This document shows, piece by piece, positions 8,304 through 14,805 of a stretch of 26,770 nt of DNA. Location of the stretch: positions 1 to 26,770 of the forward strand of contig CABQBF010000019.1 of NCBI GenBank assembly GCA_902462325.1, given 5' to 3'. Below the pieces are notes generated by a model. That model saw only the letters and a list, made by a program, of their open reading frames with translations, was not told the origin of the DNA and made no database searches. Every line of letters begins with the position of its first letter. Within the stretch, counting starts at the first letter, position 1. Position numbers and translations under genes: made by a program. Source of the stretch: an uncultured Peptococcaceae bacterium. Its GTDB lineage: Bacteria; Bacillota; Peptococcia; Peptococcales; Peptococcaceae.

Positions 8304-9326
8304 TTAAAATTGATTCAGGAAACGCAAATCATTTTCGTACATCAAGCGCAAATCATTAATGCCATATTTGAGCATGGCAATTCGTTCCACCCCTAAGCCG
8401 AACGCAAAACCGCTGACCTGGGTTGGATCATAGCCGCCAGCCCGCAGTACATTGGGATGTACCATGCCAGCGCCCAAAATTTCCAGCCAACCAGTATTGG
8501 AGCACATGCGGCAGCCCGTTCCATGACACATACAACAGGAAATATCCACTTCTACGCTGGGCTCGGTGAATGGGAAATAGCTGGGCCGCAAACGGATTTG
8601 CGTATCCTTGCCGAACATTTCCTGACAGAACGACAGCAGCATACCGTTCAAATCGCTCATACGAATATTTTTATCTACCAGCAGCCCTTCAATCTGATGG
8701 AACATCGGCGAATGGGTTGCGTCATCATCTTTGCGGTATACTTTGCCGGGGCAGATAACCTTAATGGGCAAATCGCCCTGTTTCGCCTCCATGGTGTGTA
8801 CCTGCACGCCTGATGTTTGGGTGCGCAGCACAATTTCCGGATTGATATAAAAGGTGTCCTGCATATCGCGGGCCGGATGGTCCTTAGGTAAATTCAACGC
8901 TTCAAAATTATAGTAATCGCTTTCAATTTCCGGGCCTTCTGCCACTTCAAAGCCCAAGCCCATAAAAATCTGTTTTGCTTCTTCAATAACCATTGTAATG
9001 GGGTGCTTACTGCCATGGTTTAACGCACGGCCTGGCAAGGTGACATCCAATGTTTCCGAAGCCAGCTTGGCTTCCTGCACAGCAGCCTTCAGCTCGGCCA
9101 TCTTCCGTTCCAGCACCTGATTGATTTCATCCCGCACCTCATTGGCTAACTGACCCACAATGGGGCGTTCCTCCGCACTCAGCTTGCCCATACCTTTCAG
9201 AATGGTGGTCAGTTCCCCTTTTTTCCCTAAGAACCGCACCTTCTGCTCATTGAGGTAATCCATACTCTTTGCTTCTTCCAACGCCTGTATGGCGGCCTCT
9301 TTAATTTTTTTCAACTCGTCACGCAC
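8304..9326 (-). CDS. pheS: Phenylalanyl-tRNA synthetase alpha subunit
   Basis: The catalytic alpha subunit, about 340 residues. After an N-terminal coiled-coil arm (about residues 1-85) comes the class II synthetase core, with DHPARDMQDTFY, motif 2 (YRKDDDATHSPMFHQIEGL) and motif 3 (GFAFGLGVERIAMLKYGI). A Cys-rich insertion (CCMCHGTGCRMC) is typical of many bacterial PheS proteins. The start is assigned to GTG 9326 because AAGGAGGT ends 7 nt upstream. A TTG at 9344 would place the ribosome site inside the gene. It is the first gene of pheS-pheT, downstream of a T-box leader. Confidence 0.97.
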   Translation of the reverse strand: MRDELKKIKEAAIQALEEAKSMDYLNEQKVRFLGKKGELTTILKGMGKLSAEERPIVGQLANEVRDEINQVLERKMAELKAAVQEAKLASETLDVTLPGRALNHGSKHPITMVIEEAKQIFMGLGFEVAEGPEIESDYYNFEALNLPKDHPARDMQDTFYINPEIVLRTQTSGVQVHTMEAKQGDLPIKVICPGKVYRKDDDATHSPMFHQIEGLLVDKNIRMSDLNGMLLSFCQEMFGKDTQIRLRPSYFPFTEPSVEVDISCCMCHGTGCRMCSNTGWLEILGAGMVHPNVLRAGGYDPTQVSGFAFGLGVERIAMLKYGINDLRLMYENDLRFLNQF

Positions 9327-9371
9327 AACTGTAACCTCCTTCAAAATAACACGCTCGCACAGCGCGCAGAT

Positions 9372-9661
9372 AAAAAGAAAAGACCTCCGTCACAAAGGGA
9401 CGAAGGTCTGATTTCGCGGTACCACCCTACTTGGCTGCCTGTTCCTGCAGAATTGCTTCTCACAAAACACACAGCCCGCTCAAACCGTTAACGCCGGTGC
9501 TACGTTCCGCTTACTGTTCTGCCAAGCAAAACCTGTTCAGCCAGAATGCTCTGAGGCGAACCCGTTCATTTTTCCCGATTCAGGGCTTACAGCCAAGGCC
9601 CCGTTCTCTGTCATCGGCTATCCATGACGGCTCCTCTTCCACGCAGTGCAATATTTCATGG
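9372..9661 (-). promoter_or_regulatory. Phenylalanine T-box leader (specifier UUC)
   Basis: The untranslated leader of pheST on the minus strand. The T-box antiterminator sequence AGGGTGGTACCGCG is at 9428-9415. It is followed by the competing terminator hairpin. About 130 nt upstream, in the Stem I region, the triplet TTC (9560-9558) followed by G sits where the specifier loop is expected, matching Phe. In this class uncharged tRNA binds the specifier and the T-box bulge and stabilises the antiterminator, so transcription goes on only when Phe-tRNA is short. The assignment of Stem I pairs was done by eye; the antiterminator and terminator are unambiguous. Confidence 0.93.
9375..9408 (-). terminator. 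Regulatory terminator of the pheST T-box
   Basis: On the minus strand GACCTTCGTC pairs with GACGGAGGTC (10 bp, one G-U) around a 7-nt loop, followed by a U-rich tract. It lies between the antiterminator and pheS and is the off-state structure of the leader. Confidence 0.9.
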
Positions 9662-9666
9662 CAAAT

Positions 9667-9695
9667 ATTATAGCAAAGTGAACGAAGGAATGCAA
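9667..9695 (-). promoter_or_regulatory. Promoter of the pheST operon
   Basis: The minus strand has TTGCAT (9695-9690), 17 nt and TATAAT (9672-9667), placing the transcript start near 9660 at the head of the T-box. It sits just after the carbonic anhydrase stop codon at 9711. Confidence 0.88.
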
Positions 9696-9710
9696 GAAAA
9701 ATTTATCGGT

Positions 9711-10292
9711 TTAACCCTGTGCGCAGGCCGAATTACCGGTTTCCGATTGCACCGGCTCTACCTTACCGGTGGTCGGGTCCATAATATAACCGGCTACCAC
9801 AATATCTTTCGGAATCAGCGGATGATCCTTCACCAGTTCCACGCTTTCCCGCACGGCTTCCTGCACGCAGGAGAAACCAGTCAGCCATTTTTTCACACTA
9901 AACCCGCAATAATCCAGAAAATCAATACTTTCCTGACGAATGCCTCTCTGCCGCATATGCTCTAACATTAAATCGCCGTCCATGTGCTGTACGCCGCAAT
10001 CGTAATGACCGATAATCATAATCTCTGTAACGCCCAGCTCATACACCGCTACCAGTAAGCTGCGCATCACGCTGCCAAAGGGAGCCATCACCACACCACC
10101 GGCATTTTTAATTAGCTTGACATCCCCATTTTTGATGCCCAAAGCCGCTGGCAGCAGTTCCGTCAGCCGCGTATCCATACAAGCCACAATGGCCACATTG
10201 CGGTCCGGATACTTGCTGGTCTGATACTTCTCATACTGCTTTTCCGCCACAAATTTTTCATTGTATTCTAAAAATGATTCGATCATACCCAT
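9711..10292 (-). CDS. Beta-class carbonic anhydrase
   Basis: A 193-residue cytoplasmic zinc enzyme that interconverts carbon dioxide and bicarbonate. The Zn ligands are Cys38 (in ACMDTRL), His96 and Cys99 (in IGHYDCG); the Asp40/Arg42 dyad is in place. The NAGG segment near residue 63 is also typical. Start ATG 10292 has AAAGGAGC 8 nt upstream. It lies downstream of two G3E GTPases on the same strand with a 114-nt gap; no clear terminator is visible in that gap, so read-through from the GTPase genes is possible. Being a zinc enzyme next to COG0523-type GTPases, it may be a client of, or co-regulated with, metal handling (inference). Confidence 0.93.
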   Translation of the reverse strand: MGMIESFLEYNEKFVAEKQYEKYQTSKYPDRNVAIVACMDTRLTELLPAALGIKNGDVKLIKNAGGVVMAPFGSVMRSLLVAVYELGVTEIMIIGHYDCGVQHMDGDLMLEHMRQRGIRQESIDFLDYCGFSVKKWLTGFSCVQEAVRESVELVKDHPLIPKDIVVAGYIMDPTTGKVEPVQSETGNSACAQG

Positions 10293-10406
10293 AGCAAACA
10301 GCTCCTTTTCCTGATCGTTTTACGATTTTCGCCATATTTTTATGCAATCGCTTTTTTACAAAACAAGCGGTCCTCAAATAATGCTGTATGTGGAACACCG
10401 CCCGAC

Positions 10407-11339
10407 CTAACGGATATTAATCACCAATTGCTCCGGCGCTTCCACCCGTTCGATGGATTCCGCATACAGCACAGGCCCCTGGCCCTCGTATTCAAACCAA
10501 TCCTCCAGGGCAAAGCGAGCCGTCACACGTACCCATTGCTGGTCACGCATGGTGCTTTCACCGTCCCAGCGGCAGGGATAGCCTAAAAAGGCTACGTCCT
10601 CCTCGCAGCAAACCATAGCAATGCGTCCCGGAATAAACCAGCCTGCCGGATATTCCTCGCCGTGCATGGCCATACCGGTGAATTCTATGGTTTTGCCTAC
10701 ATAACGCTCCGCCTTCTCCATGGCGTCCAAATACCAGATGGCATAGGTATTATCGTCCAGCACAATTTTCTCGCTTTCCAAATCATAAGGCAGGTCTTCC
10801 TCACCCAAATCCTCTATTTCCCCGTAGGAATCTTCAAAAATAATATCGCCAAATTGGTTAATGGCCCGGATACTGCGCCGGAAACTGGGCAAATCCTCCA
10901 CGCCGTCACAGCGATTAAACACTACCACATCGGCATTGCGCACCATCTCCGCAATGCGGGACTTCATATTGGCGTAATACACCGGAAAGGTCGTCGCGTC
11001 AATGAGCGTAATCTGCTCCTCCATGTGCCAACTGCGGGGCAGCAAAATATCTTTGGGATTCCACATGCCATTATACTCAATAATAATGCGCTCCGGATTG
11101 TACTTCTTTTCCAAGGCGGTCAAATTTTTTATGGTGAAGTCCGTTTCCTTTTCCAGCACTTCCAGTACGGCGTTGCCGTTTTTCAGCGCTTCTTTTTCAT
11201 ATTCTATTTCGCCCTCTTCACAGGCAAGGATTAACGTCAGCTCGTCAATTTTAAAATAATCTTCTTCAATGGTATAATTGATAAACTCGGTTTTACCGCT
11301 TTCCAAAAAACCGTTGATAAAATACACAGGAATCGTCAT
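10407..11339 (-). CDS. G3E-type GTPase with a TIGR03943/DUF1980-like C-terminal domain
   Basis: About 310 residues. The N-terminal half is a CobW/COG0523-like G domain with Walker A GFLESGKT (residues 10-17), a Walker B-like IIIEYNGMW and NRCD as the base-specificity motif. Unlike its upstream neighbour it has no CxCC metal motif and no His-rich tail. From about residue 205 it changes to a domain (VGKTIEFTGMA...GRIAMVCCEEDVAFLGYPCRW) that resembles the C-terminal part of the YcgQ/DUF1980 proteins, which often neighbour COG0523 genes; this resemblance is from memory. ATG 11339 is chosen over GTG 11348 because GGCGGTGG precedes it and the protein then begins at the conserved strand before the P-loop. 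It starts 12 nt after the upstream GTPase stop, so both are one operon. Confidence 0.82.
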   Translation of the reverse strand: MTIPVYFINGFLESGKTEFINYTIEEDYFKIDELTLILACEEGEIEYEKEALKNGNAVLEVLEKETDFTIKNLTALEKKYNPERIIIEYNGMWNPKDILLPRSWHMEEQITLIDATTFPVYYANMKSRIAEMVRNADVVVFNRCDGVEDLPSFRRSIRAINQFGDIIFEDSYGEIEDLGEEDLPYDLESEKIVLDDNTYAIWYLDAMEKAERYVGKTIEFTGMAMHGEEYPAGWFIPGRIAMVCCEEDVAFLGYPCRWDGESTMRDQQWVRVTARFALEDWFEYEGQGPVLYAESIERVEAPEQLVINIR

Positions 11340-11351
11340 GGTGTCCACCGC

Positions 11352-12449
11352 CTAAGCCTGGAACAACTGCTGCAGGGCATCCTGTTTTAAGCCGGAGCCA
11401 ATTACGCATATTTTTCCGGTAACAGCCGGTTTGCCCTGCCGTAATTCACATTCACCGGGCACATAATCAAAATAAATCCAGGTGTCATCCTGAACCGGCA
11501 GCATTCCTTTCGCCCGCAGCACCATGCCGTAGGTCGCCTGTTTTTCCAGCACCTTCAAACTCTGTTCCAGCTTTTCGGCATCGTATACCGCCGGCGTTTC
11601 CATCCCCCAGCTCACAAATACTTCATCGGCATGATGGTCATGGCCGCAACTGCAATGCTCTCCATGTTCATGGTGATGGCCGTGGTCGCAATGTTCATCA
11701 TGTTCATGGTGATGGTCGTGACCGCAATGTTCGTCATGTTCATGGTGATGGTCGTGACCGCAATGTTCGTCATGTTCATGGTGATGGTCGTGATCACAAT
11801 GTTCGTCATGTTCATGGTGATGCTGCTGCACTTCAGCCAACAGCTCGGCCGCCAAATCAGCCCGCTGCTCCATTTCCGTTAATAAATCCTTGCCATCCAG
11901 TTGGTCCCACGGCGTTGTCACAATCACAGCATGGGCGTTGTGCTGCCGCAGCAAATCCACCGCCTGCTGTACCTTTTCCGCGCTGGCACTGCCAGTACGG
12001 CTCAAAAGAATGGTGTCGGCCACTTCTACCTGATTGATAAAAAACTCACCAAAATTTTTCAGATACATCTTGCACTTGTTCACATCTACCACTGTCACTT
12101 TACCGGAAATGCTGATATTTTCACCGGCACCCTCTACAGCCTGTACCACTTCCGACAGCTTGCCCACACCGGACGGCTCAATGATGATGCGTTCCGGCCC
12201 ATAAGTAGCCAGTACCTCCTGCAGCGATGTCTTAAAATCGCCGACCAGCGAGCAGCAAATACAGCCCGAATTCATTTCCCGAATTTGCACGCCCGATTCC
12301 TGCAAAAATCCGCCGTCAATGCCAATTTCCCCGAACTCGTTTTCAATCAGCACCACTTTAGAATCCTGCAGCGCTTCCTGCAGCAATTTTTTAATCAATG
12401 TGGTTTTCCCAGCACCTAAAAATCCCGATATAATATCAATTTTTACCAT
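11352..12449 (-). CDS. CobW/COG0523 G3E GTPase with tandem His/Cys metal-binding repeats
   Basis: A 365-residue P-loop GTPase of the metallochaperone group. It shows Walker A GFLGAGKTT (9-17), ENEFGEIGID (switch I), the metal-binding CxCC in GCICC (Cys63, 65, 66) and EPSG (91-94). The usual NKxD base-recognition motif is replaced by LSRTG (about 149-153). Residues about 210-273 are a repetitive tail-like insert with about 32 His and 6 Cys. A CobW C-terminal domain (about 275-365) follows. Such proteins deliver or buffer Zn, Co or Ni; the metal here cannot be told, but Zn fits the carbonic anhydrase neighbour and Co would fit the nearby cobJ. First gene of a two-gene operon. Confidence 0.92.
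   Translation of the reverse strand: MVKIDIISGFLGAGKTTLIKKLLQEALQDSKVVLIENEFGEIGIDGGFLQESGVQIREMNSGCICCSLVGDFKTSLQEVLATYGPERIIIEPSGVGKLSEVVQAVEGAGENISISGKVTVVDVNKCKMYLKNFGEFFINQVEVADTILLSRTGSASAEKVQQAVDLLRQHNAHAVIVTTPWDQLDGKDLLTEMEQRADLAAELLAEVQQHHHEHDEHCDHDHHHEHDEHCGHDHHHEHDEHCGHDHHHEHDEHCDHGHHHEHGEHCSCGHDHHADEVFVSWGMETPAVYDAEKLEQSLKVLEKQATYGMVLRAKGMLPVQDDTWIYFDYVPGECELRQGKPAVTGKICVIGSGLKQDALQQLFQA
11631..11822 (-). repeat. In-frame 36-bp tandem repeats encoding HHHEHDEHCxHx
   Basis: Four 12-codon units run from 11822 to 11679, differing at two or three positions (C-D-H-D, C-G-H-D, C-G-H-D, C-D-H-G), followed by a diverged 16-codon unit ending with CSCGHDHH. The near-identity at DNA level suggests recent amplification and possible copy-number variation by slippage. 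Confidence 0.95.
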
Positions 12450-12778
12450 AATTTATACGCAACCTCTTTCTTTTTATTTTTTCTGTATTTATTATTTCAA
12501 CGCGGCAAGAAATTCTCCCTTGTGGAAAATGATTTTTTTGATTTATCCTTCATTTTGCCATTCGTTTCCGTTCTCCACACGCAAACAATTCTTCGTTTGT
12601 ATCGTTTTGTGGGGCTTGCTCATTGCAGGCCACTAACCAAGGACGCAGGGAAAAATTTTTTTCGCAAGGTGGCTTTCAAATTTATGAAATGACGTGCACT
12701 CGACGCTTGAAACGCGTTTTTCTGCGTGAATAGTCGGTGTCTATGTACGCGAATGAGCGTATTTAAAAACAACACAGC
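12450..12778. other. Gene-free 330-nt intergenic stretch
   Basis: Lies between the CobW-type GTPase and the TauE-type gene. I find no convincing gene, no riboswitch core and no clear promoter; the 50 nt next to the GTPase are A/T-rich and hold its ribosome site (AAAGAGGT about 12 nt before ATG), so its promoter must lie somewhere here. Short open frames occur on the minus strand (for example 26 codons starting near 12631) but without ribosome sites. It could be a dispersed intergenic repeat or a gene relic; no second copy is present in this window. Confidence 0.4.
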
Positions 12779-12803
12779 GAAAAACAAAATTGGCGCGTCC
12801 AAT
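12779..12803 (-). terminator. Terminator of the TauE-type gene
   Basis: On the minus strand ATTGG (12803-12799), loop ACGCG, CCAAT (12793-12789), followed by TTTTGTTTTT. The stem is short but the U tract is long, and it begins within the stop codon of the gene. Confidence 0.65.
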
Positions 12804-13531
12804 TATCCGCATAAAAGCATGTACCACCCATCCACAAACATCACCCCATACACAATCTTTTTCAGCATATCTGCATCAATCCGCTGAAAAATTTTATTGC
12901 CAATCCATAAGCCTGATAACACGGCAATCATACTAACAGCAGCATATTGAAGAACCGTATCGGTGACCATACCGTTGATACAGCGGCCCGTAAAATCATA
13001 AAGCATATTAAAAAAGAAAAACATTTGAGTGGTACTCAGATAGCGCTCCTTGCTGTCTGCAATGGCCAAAAAGTACAGCACCACCGGCGGACCGCCCACG
13101 CCAAACAAACCGCCCATGATACCGCCTGCACCGCAAAAAATCAGCATATTGCCCAATGTGGGCCGAATCTGAATTTTCTGCTGCCAGAAGTATAAATAGA
13201 TGGCTAACGCAATAAACACCACGCCCAAAAGCTTATGCCAATAAGGAAAACCCATGGTATCATTAAGGAAACGCAACGCACCCATGGTAAAGATAAAATT
13301 AATCAACAAAGGCAGAGGAATCCAGCGCCAGACAATATCCTTCCGATAAAGAAAGGCATTGACCGCCAGCATCCCCACACATAAAATAGAGGCCAATGAC
13401 AATAAATCGGTATACGGCATAAAAGATTGCATCATAGCCATAAATATAATACTGAAAGCAAAACCGCTAACGCCCTGCACAATGCCGCCAAGCAGAGCAG
13501 CCAGCAGCAATACCGGCAATAATTCCTGCAT
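12803..13531 (-). CDS. TauE/SafE-family membrane exporter (sulfite exporter-like)
   Basis: About 242 residues with seven to eight hydrophobic segments, an integral inner-membrane protein of normal family length. The two hallmark repeats are visible: LLGGIVQGVSGFAFSI near the N-terminus and GGLFGVGGPPVVLYF in the middle. Members export sulfite, sulfoacetate or other small organosulfur anions, but many are of unknown substrate. ATG 13531 is chosen over GTG 13540 because GCGAGGA lies about 10 nt before it. A good promoter is just upstream (13565-13593) and a terminator follows directly, so it is a single-gene unit. Confidence 0.88.
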   Translation of the reverse strand: MQELLPVLLLAALLGGIVQGVSGFAFSIIFMAMMQSFMPYTDLLSLASILCVGMLAVNAFLYRKDIVWRWIPLPLLINFIFTMGALRFLNDTMGFPYWHKLLGVVFIALAIYLYFWQQKIQIRPTLGNMLIFCGAGGIMGGLFGVGGPPVVLYFLAIADSKERYLSTTQMFFFFNMLYDFTGRCINGMVTDTVLQYAAVSMIAVLSGLWIGNKIFQRIDADMLKKIVYGVMFVDGWYMLLCG

Positions 13532-13564
13532 AAAAAGCACATCCTCGCGACAATCGTTATGTTT

Positions 13565-13593
13565 AGTCTACTCGTCAAATTTGCCGCTGTCAA
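13565..13593 (-). promoter_or_regulatory. Promoter of the TauE-type gene
   Basis: The minus strand has TTGACA (13593-13588), 17 nt, TAGACT (13570-13565), about 35 nt before the start codon. Confidence 0.75.
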
Positions 13594-13723
13594 TATTTTG
13601 CCAATGTTCTATCTGTATACCGCTTGTTTGATAAATCGCTGGTTTCCTATTTGCGCAGCGCATTTTCTATTTTTCTATGAACAAAAATCAAACATCGCTG
13701 CCGCACCACGTGCCGGAACACAC

Positions 13724-13758
13724 AACATCCCATTGCCTGCAGCAGACAATGGGATGTT
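13724..13758 (-). terminator. Long hairpin after cobJ, possible terminator
   Basis: AACATCCCATTG (13724-13735) and CAATGGGATGTT (13747-13758) form a perfect 12-bp stem with an 11-nt loop. There is no U tract on either strand, so a classical intrinsic terminator is not proven; it may stabilise the 3' end of the cobJ transcript. Confidence 0.5.
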
Positions 13759-13767
13759 AGGCGATTT

Positions 13768-14502
13768 CTATTTCTCGCACCGGTAGCCTCTGGGCGTCAC
13801 CATTTTATCACCCAACCGCTTGGTCTGACTATTGCCGATAAACACGGTGGTGAACATATCCGTCTGACGGTCGCGCAGCTCCGCCAGCGTCAGCACCTCT
13901 GCCGTTTCCTCGGCCCGTCCGATTTGACGGGTAATACCGCAAACCGTATCAGCGCTGCGATGCTGTAAAATCAAATCGCAGGCTTTTTGCAGATAGTCAT
14001 GTCGTTTTTTACTGGAAGGATTATAAATGCAGATGGCAAAATCAGCTTCCGCAGCGGCCAGCAACCGCTTTTCAATTTTTTCCCAGGGCGTCAGCAAATC
14101 GCTAAGACTAATCACCGCAAAATCGTGAATAAGCGGCGCGCCTAACAACGCAGCCCCGCTGCAAGCCGCCGTCACGCCGGATACAATTTCAATTTCCAAA
14201 GGCGGATACTGCTGCGCCAGCTCATAAATCAAACCGGCCATGCCGTAAACACCGCTGTCGCCGCTGCAAACCATAGCCACCGTTTTGCCCTCCAGCGCTT
14301 TTTCAATGGCCATGCGGCACCGCTCGGTTTCCTTCATCATGCCAGTTACCAGGTATTCCTTGCCTGGATATTCGTCCCGCACCTGCTCCACATACACAGT
14401 ATATCCAGCGATGACATCGCATTCTGCCAATACCTGCTGACACTGCAGAGTACGATTTTCCTTAGCGCCGGCCCCTAAACCAACTACATATAATTTTTTC
14501 AT
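13768..14502 (-). CDS. cobJ: Precorrin-3B / cobalt-factor III C17-methyltransferase
   Basis: A 244-residue SAM-dependent tetrapyrrole methylase (CobJ/CbiH). It has the N-terminal MKKLYVVGLGAGA glycine loop, DVIAGYTVYVEQV, the VCSGDSGVYGMAGL segment, SGVTAACSGAALLGAPL and IYNPSSKKRHDYL, all characteristic of this enzyme rather than of its paralogues. In corrin synthesis it methylates C17 and drives ring contraction. No other cob/cbi gene lies in the window. It has its own promoter and ribosome site (AGAGGTG) and is therefore an orphan gene or a second copy. Whether the organism makes cobalamin cannot be judged from this window. Confidence 0.92.
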   Translation of the reverse strand: MKKLYVVGLGAGAKENRTLQCQQVLAECDVIAGYTVYVEQVRDEYPGKEYLVTGMMKETERCRMAIEKALEGKTVAMVCSGDSGVYGMAGLIYELAQQYPPLEIEIVSGVTAACSGAALLGAPLIHDFAVISLSDLLTPWEKIEKRLLAAAEADFAICIYNPSSKKRHDYLQKACDLILQHRSADTVCGITRQIGRAEETAEVLTLAELRDRQTDMFTTVFIGNSQTKRLGDKMVTPRGYRCEK

Positions 14503-14579
14503 CAGAACACCTCTATTTTATGTATTATCTTTCTGTATTTTCACTTATCAAATTACACCATCAACAGCAGTACAACCAT

Positions 14580-14608
14580 ACTATTTCATAAAAACGACAG
14601 GTTGTCAA
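14580..14608 (-). promoter_or_regulatory. Promoter of cobJ
   Basis: The minus strand has TTGACA (14608-14603), 17 nt, AATAGT (14585-14580). The leader is about 70 nt. No cobalamin riboswitch is seen in the 225 nt between cobJ and the reductase terminator. Confidence 0.6.
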
Positions 14609-14727
14609 GAAATCTTTTGCCCGCTTTCCGAGCCAAGCATCAAACAACTTAACTCCTTTTTCCGATTCTTCTATTCATAAAAATGAAACAACAATTTTTC
14701 CCATTCCATAACCCATTACTTACAAAA

Positions 14728-14769
14728 CAACGCCTTCTCTGTCTGGATAGCCAGACAGAGAAGGCGTTG
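14728..14769 (-). terminator. Strong terminator of the first reductase gene
   Basis: A perfect 19-bp stem (14728-14746 with 14751-14769) around a 4-nt loop, followed on the minus strand by TTTTG. It begins about 37 nt after the reductase stop codon. Confidence 0.92.
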
Positions 14770-14805
14770 CCTTATGAAAAATATATACTTCTATCAAAAC
14801 AATCT

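Noticed and set aside
11631..11822. CRISPR array
   Set aside because: The repeated units are in-frame coding repeats without spacers; no other regular repeat with spacers exists in the window.
11631..11882. Met/Val-rich plus-strand frame opposite the His repeats
   Set aside because: Its repeated MFVMFMVMV pattern is just the complement of the His/Asp/Glu codons of the GTPase repeats, without start signals.
12620..12802. 60-codon minus-strand frame directly after the TauE-type gene
   Set aside because: It needs a non-ATG start without ribosome site and begins inside the terminator hairpin. Kept only as part of the unexplained stretch.
14503..14727. Cobalamin riboswitch upstream of cobJ
   Set aside because: No B12 box or matching stem pattern was found; the leader is short and A/T-rich.
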